Below, in pieces: positions 1 to 4,623 of a stretch of 7,432 nt of DNA (position 1 is the first letter of the stretch; every line of letters starts with the position of its first letter). Location: assembly GCA_018609825.1 (NCBI GenBank), contig JAHEOA010000130.1:1-7432 (forward strand). Direction: 5' to 3'. A program made the translations under genes and the position numbers. The notes under the pieces are model-generated. The model searched no databases and was not told the origin of the DNA. It saw only the letters and a program-made list of their open reading frames with translations. Origin of the DNA: Candidatus Bipolaricaulota bacterium. Lineage in GTDB: Bacteria; Bipolaricaulota; Bipolaricaulia; RBG-16-55-9.

Positions 1-311
1 AAAACGTAGATCTTGCCGAGCTTTTCGAGCTTTGCGGCCCGGGTGTTCTGAGGCGCGTGGAGCGTCCGGTAGCCGACCATCTCGGTCAGGCGATCGGCCA
101 TCGAATCACTCGAGACGTCGGTATGGATGAACCAGACCTTCGCGCCCTGATAGTACGCGTCGATGACGGGCATCGTCTCATAGGGATGCGTTTGGTAGGG
201 CTGCGTCGCCCCCAAGGATGGCCCCTTGGGCGTCGGCATCTCACTGCCGATCCACAGCCCAAGACCGAGCGACGCCACCGAGGCCAACAGGATCAAGACC
301 CATCGCGTCAT
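1..311 (-). CDS. Exported/membrane-anchored protein of unknown function (C-terminus beyond window)
   Basis: The first 103 codons are present and the rest lies off the left edge. The N-terminus (MTRWVLILLASVASLGLGLWIG) is one hydrophobic segment at about residues 4-22, after a single Arg, so the protein is either secreted or held by an N-terminal anchor. The mature part has the stretches PVIDAYYQGAKVWFIHTDVS and MVGYRTLHAP. From memory these resemble an uncharacterised family in bacteria and archaea (I think DUF7482), but that is recall, not a search. The ATG is supported by a strong GGGAGG ribosome binding site eight bases upstream. The gene lies behind the MerR-type promoter that follows merR, so it is probably that regulator's direct target and has a role in metal or thiol stress. 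No catalytic motif is visible in the part shown. Confidence 0.75.
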   Translation of the reverse strand, partial: MTRWVLILLASVASLGLGLWIGSEMPTPKGPSLGATQPYQTHPYETMPVIDAYYQGAKVWFIHTDVSSDSMADRLTEMVGYRTLHAPQNTRAAKLEKLGKIYV

Positions 312-342
312 ACGTCAACCTCCCAGGAATCAGGTTGGGGCC

Positions 343-374
343 AGCCTACAGCTTCCAGCGGGCTGGAAGGTCAA
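343..374 (-). promoter_or_regulatory. MerR-type promoter and operator with 20-bp spacer
   Basis: On the minus strand TTGACC (369-374) and TAGGCT (343-348) are separated by 20 bp. Activator-dependent promoters of ZntR/CadR-type MerR proteins have such an over-long spacer. It holds the palindrome CTTCCAGC-CC-GCTGGAAG (352-369), matching the CTTCCAG...CTGGAAG operators typical of heavy-metal MerR regulators. The -35 box overlaps the merR stop codon (TGA at 371-373). The expected start of transcription, near 336, leaves a leader of about 25 bases before the gene at 311. Confidence 0.82.
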
Positions 375-814
375 GCGAGGGTTGAAACGTCGGAATGGGC
401 GTCGGTTCCGAAGCCCTCGATATCGGGACAGATGGCCTCTTCCTCGCCTGTCTCGGCACGCTCTTGGACCTCGTCCAGATACTGGGCCAACTCCTGACGA
501 AATGCCTGTAGCTGTGCAATCTGTCGATCGAGCTCTTCCAACTTATCGGCCAGCATCGAGCGAACGTCCTCGCAGGGGAGCTGGCCGTTTTCACGGATGG
601 TTAAGATATCCCTGATCTCGTCCAAGGACATGCCGAGAGTCTGGGCCTTCTTGACGAACTCCAGCTTGCGGGCGGCCTCCCATGGGTAGACGCGATAGTT
701 GGCGTCCGTCCGCTCCGGCTCGGGCAGCAGTCCGATCTGCTCGTAGTAGCGGATCGTCTTCGGGTTGACGCCGACGGTCTTGGCCAGCTCGCCGATGTAC
801 ATGCAATTCGCCAT
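371..814 (-). CDS. MerR-family heavy-metal-responsive transcriptional regulator
   Basis: This is a dimeric DNA-binding metal sensor that twists a long-spacer promoter when its ligand binds. The 147 residues begin with the typical winged-helix N-terminus (MYIGELAKTVGVNPKTIRYY, residues 5-24, then YRVYPWEA). A long coiled-coil dimerisation helix follows at about 82-120. Cys81, in LPCEDV, sits where MerR and ZntR have their first metal-binding Cys. The second visible ligand is Cys129 in ICPDIEG. The usual Cys near 112-117 is missing, so the metal site is not a standard CueR or MerR one and the ligand cannot be named. The first ATG has a GGAAAGG ribosome binding site; Met5 is an alternative start. 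It is the last gene of the arsR operon, 16 bases after the thioredoxin-like gene, and is followed at once by its probable target promoter. Confidence 0.93.
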   Translation of the reverse strand: MANCMYIGELAKTVGVNPKTIRYYEQIGLLPEPERTDANYRVYPWEAARKLEFVKKAQTLGMSLDEIRDILTIRENGQLPCEDVRSMLADKLEELDRQIAQLQAFRQELAQYLDEVQERAETGEEEAICPDIEGFGTDAHSDVSTLA

Positions 815-830
815 GGGCCTTTCCGCTCGC

Positions 831-1520
831 TTACGTCGAGGTTGATGGCAGGACCTTCAGGATTTCGCGTCTCAATGCCTCATAGCCCGTCGGGTGCGCA
901 TCGCGGTAGGTGATGACGTTGTTGCGATTGAGCACCAGCGTGGTGTCCAGGCTCCGCACGCGGAACAATTGGGCGATCTGACCGCTGAGCGCGTGCGGCC
1001 AGGGGCCGCCATACTGTTCCTGGAATCGTCGGGTATCGGCCGGGCTGTCGGTCTGGGGGTCGGCGTCGACGCTGATGATCTGGACGTGATCGCCGTATTG
1101 GCGATGGAGCTTGGCCAGCGCCCGCTCCTCCGGAATGCAGGAGCCGCACCACGCAGCCATGAAGAAGATCACCTTGGGCCGGTCGGCATTGTAGGAAATG
1201 CGATCGCCGTCGATGCTCGTCAGGGAAAACTCGGGGGCGCGATTGCCGACCGACGTGCCCACGCTGCTGCGGGTTACCTGGGCCTTCTGTCCCGTCGGAG
1301 CCATATCGGATGCACCAGCCAGGTCGCCTCCCAGGAACGCGTAGCCGAGTACGCCCAGGACAAGGATCCCCGCGGCAACGCCAAGGGCCGCGAGGACGGT
1401 CGGGGTCGTCAACCGCTCATGCCAGCTCCGAGTCGAATGTCCCGTGTCGCGCTGATGCTGCCGGAGCGCCTGTGCGGAGACGAAGGTTTGATGGCACGTC
1501 TCACATCGTCGGTTCGCCAT
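831..1520 (-). CDS. Membrane-anchored thioredoxin/TlpA-like protein with N-terminal C2H2 zinc finger
   Basis: This 229-residue protein has three parts. Residues 6-28 form a C2H2 finger pattern, Cys6-x2-Cys9-x12-His22-x5-His28. One membrane helix lies at about 41-63. A thioredoxin-fold domain covers about 90-229, with WCGSC at 124-128 (active-site Cys125 and Cys128) after KVIFFMAA. Positive charges before the helix put the finger in the cytoplasm and the redox domain outside. In the strand where TlpA-like proteins usually have cis-Pro (Pro-Thr-Thr), this one reads Leu-Asp-Thr-Thr (191-194), so Asp appears to replace the cis-proline; Sco-type copper chaperones also lack Pro there, as I recall. 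The start follows AAGGAGGG, and the gene overlaps the GDCCVxC gene by 20 bases, so the two are probably translationally coupled. Likely role: thiol-disulfide exchange or metal handling at the outer face. The substrate is unknown. Confidence 0.88.
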   Translation of the reverse strand: MANRRCETCHQTFVSAQALRQHQRDTGHSTRSWHERLTTPTVLAALGVAAGILVLGVLGYAFLGGDLAGASDMAPTGQKAQVTRSSVGTSVGNRAPEFSLTSIDGDRISYNADRPKVIFFMAAWCGSCIPEERALAKLHRQYGDHVQIISVDADPQTDSPADTRRFQEQYGGPWPHALSGQIAQLFRVRSLDTTLVLNRNNVITYRDAHPTGYEALRREILKVLPSTST

Positions 1521-1734
1521 CGGTCGATCGCCCTCCTTCCCGTTGGACCGGCGGACAGGGCACGCTCCCGTAGGAACAAAAGATACAGCAGTTGCCTGGT
1601 TTCGGCTGGAGTGTCGTGCCGCACCGTCTGCATCGATAGTGGATTTGACAGCTCGTCTCCGGCATGCGCTCTTCGGCGTCCATGCCGCACTCCGGGCAGG
1701 TGATCGCGGAGACCGTCTCAATGGGGTGATTCAT
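1501..1734 (-). CDS. Small Cys-rich GDCCVxC-type protein
   Basis: This 77-residue protein has nine cysteines: a CPEC pair (13, 16), Cys29, a CRRC pair (35, 38), and the signature GNCCIFCSYGSVPCPP (48-62) with Cys49, 50, 53 and 60. The end matches the family annotated as GDCCVxC-domain (seleno)proteins, with Asn in place of the usual Asp. The paired cysteines suggest a zinc-ribbon-like fold or a soft-metal site. The function is not established; from memory, relatives often lie beside ArsR regulators and mercury-transport genes. The start codon overlaps the arsR stop (ATGA), a sign of translational coupling, and only a weak GAGG lies upstream. The 3' end overlaps the next gene by 20 bases. There is no signal peptide or membrane segment, so it is probably cytoplasmic. 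Confidence 0.85.
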   Translation of the reverse strand: MNHPIETVSAITCPECGMDAEERMPETSCQIHYRCRRCGTTLQPKPGNCCIFCSYGSVPCPPVQREGGRSTDGEPTM

Positions 1735-2108
1735 GCAACCATCGCCTCGTTCTCCAGATCGAGATAGCGGCCCACGACCGGCCGATGGAGCGCGTAGAAG
1801 ATCGTCGTCCCGTCCCGTCGCGTCGTCACCAAGTTGTGGTTCCGCAGCACCCGCAGTTGATGGGAGACCGTCGACGTCGACTCGTCCAGAACGTCGGCCA
1901 GGTCGCAGACGCACAGCTCCGGCTCCCGGTGGAGCAGATAGAGGATCTTCAACCGTGTTTTGCCGCTGAGGGCGCTCAACACCGACTGCAGCTCGCGCAG
2001 CGGCTCATTGCCCTCGATCTGATCGCGCAAGTCGCGGATGCGTTCCGGCGTGATCGTCGGCCCGATGCAGCGGAATCCCTCGTGGTTGACGGATCGCTCG
2101 TAGCTCAT
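1731..2108 (-). CDS. ArsR/SmtB-family metal-sensing repressor, CadC-like
   Basis: A 125-residue winged-helix repressor. The core runs from about residue 37 (LRELQSVLSALSGKTRLKIL) through the helix-turn-helix (DESTSTVSHQLRVLRNHNLV) to the wing (RRDGTTIFYALH). ELCVCDL holds Cys66 and Cys68, the metal site on helix alpha-3 known from ArsR and CadC. An N-terminal arm with His9 and Cys14 could complete a CadC-like alpha-3N site. The zinc-type alpha-5 pattern (Asp-x-His-x10-His) is absent. This favours soft metals or metalloids such as Cd, Pb, Hg or As(III), but the sequence does not decide which. The start has GGAGG seven bases upstream; a longer in-frame reading would run through the promoter and operator and was rejected. 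It heads the operon and probably represses it through the site just upstream. Confidence 0.93.
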   Translation of the reverse strand: MSYERSVNHEGFRCIGPTITPERIRDLRDQIEGNEPLRELQSVLSALSGKTRLKILYLLHREPELCVCDLADVLDESTSTVSHQLRVLRNHNLVTTRRDGTTIFYALHRPVVGRYLDLENEAMVA

Positions 2109-2122
2109 CGCCGCCTCCATAG

Positions 2123-2138
2123 TTGAACAAGTATTCAA
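2123..2138. promoter_or_regulatory. ArsR-type operator
   Basis: The palindrome TTGAACAAGTATTCAA has perfect TTGAA/TTCAA arms around six bases, close to the TGAA...TTCA operators of the SmtB/CadC family. It lies between the -10 box and the arsR ribosome binding site, across the expected transcription start, where a repressor would block RNA polymerase. Confidence 0.7.
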
Positions 2139-2142
2139 ATAG

Positions 2143-2170
2143 AGCCTAACATTCATCTGGCCGTTGTCAA
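2143..2170 (-). promoter_or_regulatory. Sigma-70-type promoter of the arsR operon
   Basis: On the minus strand there is a perfect TTGACA -35 box (2165-2170), a 16-bp spacer and TAGGCT as the -10 box (2143-2148). The expected start near 2136 falls inside the ArsR-type palindrome, which fits repression in the absence of metal. Confidence 0.7.
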
Positions 2171-2193
2171 GGATCCCTGATCCGGCGGTTGGC

Positions 2194-2619
2194 TCAGTCG
2201 GTCTGCGCGATGACGACCCCAGCCATGCCCTCGGCCTCATGGCCCGGAACGGGGCAATACGCTTCGTATTCGCCGGGCGGAAGCGTGAGCGTCATCGTCT
2301 TCGTCTGGCCTGGCTGGAACGGCTCGACGACCCACTCCTTCTCCTGGCCATGGACCTCGCCCTCGATCTCGAAGCCGTGGGCGATCGTGCCCGAGTTGCG
2401 CACGACCAACGTCAGCTCCCGATTGGCAGGGACGGTCAACTCCTGGAAGCCGAGCGTCCACTCCTCCATGTTAACGTCGATCCGCTGGCCGGCGGCCTGG
2501 GTCGCCTCCCCCGACGGGGCCGTTGATGAATCACCGTAGGGCGATCCCACCAGAAAAACCGCCGCGGCGGCGGCCACTGCGAGCGCCGCGAGGATCAGGA
2601 TGGTCCGAGTGCTGAGCAC
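2194..2619 (-). CDS. Membrane-anchored cupredoxin (type 1 blue copper protein)
   Basis: This 141-residue small copper protein probably carries electrons or binds copper at the outer face of the membrane. Residues 5-25 are a hydrophobic signal/anchor segment, followed by a Ser/Thr/Gly-rich linker to about 45 and a plastocyanin-like domain at 46-139. The type 1 site is complete: His81 (IAHGFEI) and the C-terminal loop Cys122-x4-His127-x4-Met132 (YCPVPGHEAEGM). Translation starts at GTG, with AGGAG nine bases upstream. A nearby ATG, seven bases further up, is in the wrong frame. It has a plausible promoter of its own, and its stop lies 23 bases before the arsR operon -35 box. The exact partner, an oxidase or reductase, cannot be read from the sequence. 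Confidence 0.9.
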   Translation of the reverse strand: MLSTRTILILAALAVAAAAAVFLVGSPYGDSSTAPSGEATQAAGQRIDVNMEEWTLGFQELTVPANRELTLVVRNSGTIAHGFEIEGEVHGQEKEWVVEPFQPGQTKTMTLTLPPGEYEAYCPVPGHEAEGMAGVVIAQTD

Positions 2620-2657
2620 GAATCATCACTCCTGTGTGTGAAGGCTCCGTTCTGCGC

Positions 2658-2686
2658 ATTGTAACGCGCTTCGGAGACAGTGAGAA
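2658..2686 (-). promoter_or_regulatory. Candidate promoter of the anchored cupredoxin gene
   Basis: TTCTCA (2681-2686), 17 bp and TACAAT (2658-2663, five of six consensus bases) lie on the minus strand in the 89-base gap after the upstream gene. The predicted leader is about 30 bases and includes the AGGAG site. Read-through from upstream is also possible because no T-rich terminator is seen. Confidence 0.55.
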
Positions 2687-2708
2687 TATGGGGCGGTCCA
2701 TGAGACGA

Positions 2709-3695
2709 TCAGCGCTTGAAGTCGTCGGCCACGATGATGTCCTGCTCGAACATGATGTGTAGGAACGGCTGGTTCTTCCCGTTGGGCAGGGTGAACTCCG
2801 TGTGGACCGGCTCGAAGGCGGGTCCATGTTCGGTGATCTTCACCGGGCGCACGACGACGTGCGTATGGTGAGCCTGTCCAGCGATCGTGTTCTCGCTCGC
2901 AAGGGGCAGTTCGGTCTGGACGGCCAGCTCGTAGTCCCGGTTCCGAACGGTCTGGGTCGTCATGAAGTGGATCCATTGGTTCCGGTTGACCGTCTCGCCG
3001 TTGACGATCACTTTCCCAATGCCCCAGAACGCCCCGTAGCTGAACACCCGGGGGAACAACGGCGACTCGGTGCCGGTGGTGCCGTGAAGCCAGGCGTCGG
3101 TGACGACCCCGCCGCCCGTCTCCCAGTCGGGGATGGGCGGCTGCCAGAGCCGCTCGACCTTCAACGCATACTCGTTGCCCTGCGGATCGGTGAACGAGGC
3201 CGTGACGTCCACGTCATCGGGCGCGTCGGCCCATTGCCCGGGTTGATCATACGGGACGCGATCCCGATAGACCGCCCGGAATGAGCCGCCCACGATCTTG
3301 CCCTTGTCGCTCACGGCCGTGGGGTTCTTGGTCGTCGTGAACGCGGTCCCAGCGTCATTGGTGGCGCGGGCCTTCATCGGCAGCCCGCCTAGGATGGGGA
3401 TCTCGCTCAACAGCTGGGGCACCGACTCGTCCAGCGGGGCCGGCAGTTGCTTGGCCTTCTGAACGACAGGTTCGACAAGGGCCTTGGGATGCTGGGGCGT
3501 GCCCCATTCGAGCTCGCCCAGCTCGCGCTTGCCCGGCAAAACCCAGTAGACGGTTTTCCCTTCGTCTTGCTTGACTTCGACGGTTCGGCCGGGGCCCGTC
3601 GTCTCTGGCTCGGGCGAGAACAGTTCCGGAAAGGCCGCCAGCGCGGCCAGACCGAGCCCCAGCAACAGCAGAATCGTCGTCAGCGTCTTGGACAT
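2709..3695 (-). CDS. Exported protein of unknown function, 328 residues
   Basis: I do not recognise this protein. It begins with a clear export or anchor segment (SKTLTTILLLLGLGLAALAA, residues 2-21), followed by a Pro/Glu/Thr-rich stretch and a long soluble region rich in beta-type alternation (about 35-328). It has no cysteine. Histidines are frequent towards the C-terminus: His243, a His276-His277-x-His279 cluster, His290, His298 and His313 (FLHIMFEQD), which could bind metal. Other recognisable stretches are WQPPIPDWETGGG (184-196) and SYGAFWGIGKVIVNG (219-233). The start is supported by AAGGAGG ten bases upstream. It lies 39 bases after the 40-residue peptide gene and upstream of the cupredoxin gene, so a role in extracytoplasmic metal handling or redox is a guess from context only. 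Confidence 0.85.
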   Translation of the reverse strand: MSKTLTTILLLLGLGLAALAAFPELFSPEPETTGPGRTVEVKQDEGKTVYWVLPGKRELGELEWGTPQHPKALVEPVVQKAKQLPAPLDESVPQLLSEIPILGGLPMKARATNDAGTAFTTTKNPTAVSDKGKIVGGSFRAVYRDRVPYDQPGQWADAPDDVDVTASFTDPQGNEYALKVERLWQPPIPDWETGGGVVTDAWLHGTTGTESPLFPRVFSYGAFWGIGKVIVNGETVNRNQWIHFMTTQTVRNRDYELAVQTELPLASENTIAGQAHHTHVVVRPVKITEHGPAFEPVHTEFTLPNGKNQPFLHIMFEQDIIVADDFKR

Positions 3696-3710
3696 AAACG
3701 TCGTGCCTCC

Positions 3711-3728
3711 TTAGTGCTTGGACACTAA
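3711..3728. repeat. Short inverted repeat next to a ribosome binding site
   Basis: TTAGTG and CACTAA form a perfect 6-bp inverted repeat around six bases. On the minus strand it directly precedes, and shares a base or two with, the AAGGAGG of the 328-residue protein gene. In RNA it could form a small hairpin affecting ribosome access, or it could be a protein site. Confidence 0.4.
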
Positions 3729-3734
3729 ACGTGC

Positions 3735-3857
3735 TCAGTTCCTTCGTCTTGCGATCGAGTTCTCCAAATCCAAAGACAGCGTCGTGGAACGGGACCACGC
3801 CTCGGCCATCTCCGGCGCGCGCTTGTCGTACCAGGCCTGCTTTCCGGTCTCAGCCAT
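3735..3857 (-). CDS. Small 40-residue hypothetical protein
   Basis: This short reading frame (MAETGKQAWYDKRAPEMAEA, then WSRSTTLSLDLENSIARRRN) is soluble and highly charged, with no signal peptide, membrane segment or cysteine. The support is a strong GGAGGGG site immediately upstream of the ATG and a position 39 bases before the exported protein gene in the same direction. The frame stays open upstream for another 51 codons, but that extension looks compositionally random and has no better start. No family is recognised. It may be a real operon member, a leader peptide or chance; comparison with relatives would decide. Confidence 0.55.
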   Translation of the reverse strand: MAETGKQAWYDKRAPEMAEAWSRSTTLSLDLENSIARRRN

Positions 3858-3929
3858 CGTTCCCCTCCACTTTGGAAGAAGCTGTCGGCAGCACCCTTTG
3901 GTATTTGGCGGATAACGCCCGGTTCGTGG

Positions 3930-3944
3930 TGCATACGTTGCATA
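3930..3944. repeat. Direct repeat TGCATA-cgt-TGCATA
   Basis: Two identical hexamers start nine bases apart in the 154-base gap between the Cys-rich arsR gene and the 40-residue gene. The local AT content is higher than in the surroundings. It may belong to a promoter or a regulator site for the downstream genes; no clean -35/-10 pair could be assigned here. Confidence 0.3.
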
Positions 3945-3954
3945 TGTCTGGCAT

Positions 3955-3976
3955 TGAGCGAGCACACGCTCGGTCA
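3955..3976. promoter_or_regulatory. Candidate operator palindrome
   Basis: TGAGCGAGC-acac-GCTCGGTCA has 9-base arms with one mismatch. It lies just downstream of the Cys-rich arsR gene and upstream of the 40-residue peptide gene. It could be a regulator site or a weak terminator-like hairpin; there is no T tract on either strand. Confidence 0.4.
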
Positions 3977-4011
3977 AGACCGACACGTCGCAGGTTACGG
4001 GCATCGTCATC

Positions 4012-4392
4012 TCATCCCGGCTCCGAACAATCGGCCCGCTCGCCAGGCGCAGGGCTACCCGCCGGTCGGACGCAGGCGATCGCCTGAGCGAGCCGTTCCG
4101 TACAGATGCCGTAGTAGATGCGGCGCCCGCGACGCTGTGCTTCGATCAGCCCCGCATTTCGAAGCTCCTTGAGGTGATAGGAGATCGTCGGCGGGGCGAT
4201 CTCCAGCGCTTGGGCCAGCTCGCCGACGTCGCAGCATGACTCGGAGAGGTCACAGGCATCCGGACCGCTGCACTGCAGCGCCTTGTCGAGGAGCTGGCGC
4301 ACGATACGGACCCGGTGCTCGTTGGCGAGGGCATGGAACACCTCGGCCGCTTGGGCCGGGTCCAGGGACGCGGTCGTCGTCCAAAGTTCCAT
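4012..4392 (-). CDS. Cys-rich ArsR-family metalloregulator
   Basis: A 126-residue winged-helix regulator: AAEVFHALANEHRVRIVRQL (15-34) opens the fold, ELAQALEIAPPTISYHLKEL (58-77) is the helix-turn-helix, and RRGRRIYYG is the wing. Between helix 2 and the recognition helices is a Cys-bearing insert, Cys41, Cys47, Cys53 and Cys54 (ALQCSGPDACDLSESCCDVG), at the place where ArsR and CadC carry CVC. Further cysteines are Cys97, Cys107 and Cys122. Seven cysteines make a thiolate-bound metal or metalloid, or a redox signal, likely. The only Met is the start, and there is no ribosome binding site; a good promoter ends just before it, so translation is probably leaderless. It is divergent from the Tat cupredoxin gene and may control the genes downstream on its own strand. 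Confidence 0.92.
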   Translation of the reverse strand: MELWTTTASLDPAQAAEVFHALANEHRVRIVRQLLDKALQCSGPDACDLSESCCDVGELAQALEIAPPTISYHLKELRNAGLIEAQRRGRRIYYGICTERLAQAIACVRPAGSPAPGERADCSEPG

Positions 4393-4401
4393 TGTTTTAG
4401 A

Positions 4402-4430
4402 AATATAGTATAGCGATGGGAGGTCGTCAA
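4402..4430 (-). promoter_or_regulatory. Leaderless-type promoter of the Cys-rich arsR gene
   Basis: TTGACG (4425-4430), a 17-bp spacer and TATATT (4402-4407) lie on the minus strand. The -10 box ends only nine bases before the ATG, so transcription should start within a few bases of it. No Shine-Dalgarno sequence fits in this space. Confidence 0.72.
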
Positions 4431-4456
4431 GGTCCCTTCCTCGGATCGACTCGCGA

Positions 4457-4482
4457 GACGGTTATGGGTCGCTCCAACCGTC
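4457..4482. repeat. Inverted repeat in divergent intergenic region
   Basis: GACGGTT and AACCGTC form perfect 7-bp arms around 12 bases, between the divergent arsR and cupredoxin promoters. It could be a regulator site or a hairpin. It does not resemble the DosR-like boxes. Confidence 0.35.
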
Positions 4483-4516
4483 GAGTTGCGGAACGGGATG
4501 GCCTGGGCTGCTGGCC

Positions 4517-4536
4517 TTCGGGACAAATGTCCCGAG
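4517..4536. promoter_or_regulatory. DosR-like box upstream of the Tat cupredoxin gene
   Basis: TTCGGGACAAATGTCCCGAG contains perfect 8-base arms (TCGGGACA/TGTCCCGA) around AA. It fits the mycobacterial DosR consensus TTSGGGACTWWAGTCCCSAA at all but three positions. A weak -10 candidate, TCTAGT (4556-4561), has no recognisable -35 box at the right distance, and the box centre would fall near -42 from the expected start, the place for an activator that touches RNA polymerase. Confidence 0.72.
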
Positions 4537-4623
4537 GGCAATCAGGACATACGGCTCTAGTTAGTGCCCTGAAAAGACCGGACCATGGTTGTTGAATCCA
4601 TTTCGCAAGGAGGGATGACCAAC

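Noticed and set aside
421..440. Sequence TCGGGACAGATGGCCTC resembling half of a DosR-like box
   Set aside because: Only the left arm fits, and it lies inside the merR coding region; most likely chance.
894..1703. Long plus-strand open frame antisense to the thioredoxin-like gene
   Set aside because: It is the GC-driven shadow of the minus-strand genes, which have recognised domains, ribosome sites and operon spacing; its translation has no recognisable domain.
1521..1721. N-terminal extension of the thioredoxin-like protein
   Set aside because: The extra 67 codons lie over the Cys-rich gene in another frame, are low in recognisable structure, and the internal ATG at 1520 has a strong AAGGAGGG site.
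2171..2183. GGATC-cct-GATCC hairpin as a terminator of the cupredoxin gene
   Set aside because: The stem is only 5 bp with no T tract, and a BamHI-like palindrome is common by chance.
2109..2240. N-terminal extension of the first ArsR protein
   Set aside because: It would be translated through the promoter and operator; the ATG at 2108 has a well-placed GGAGG.
2624..2626. ATG closer to the AGGAG site of the anchored cupredoxin gene
   Set aside because: It is out of frame with the cupredoxin; the GTG at 2619 gives the correct frame and an intact signal segment.
3725..4087. Alternative open frames on both strands across the small peptide region
   Set aside because: They have Arg/Pro/Ser-rich random composition and no ribosome binding sites; only the 40-residue frame has one.
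4407..4412. TATACT as the -10 box of the Cys-rich arsR promoter
   Set aside because: It is only 12 bp from the TTGACG -35 box; TATATT gives the proper 17-bp spacing.
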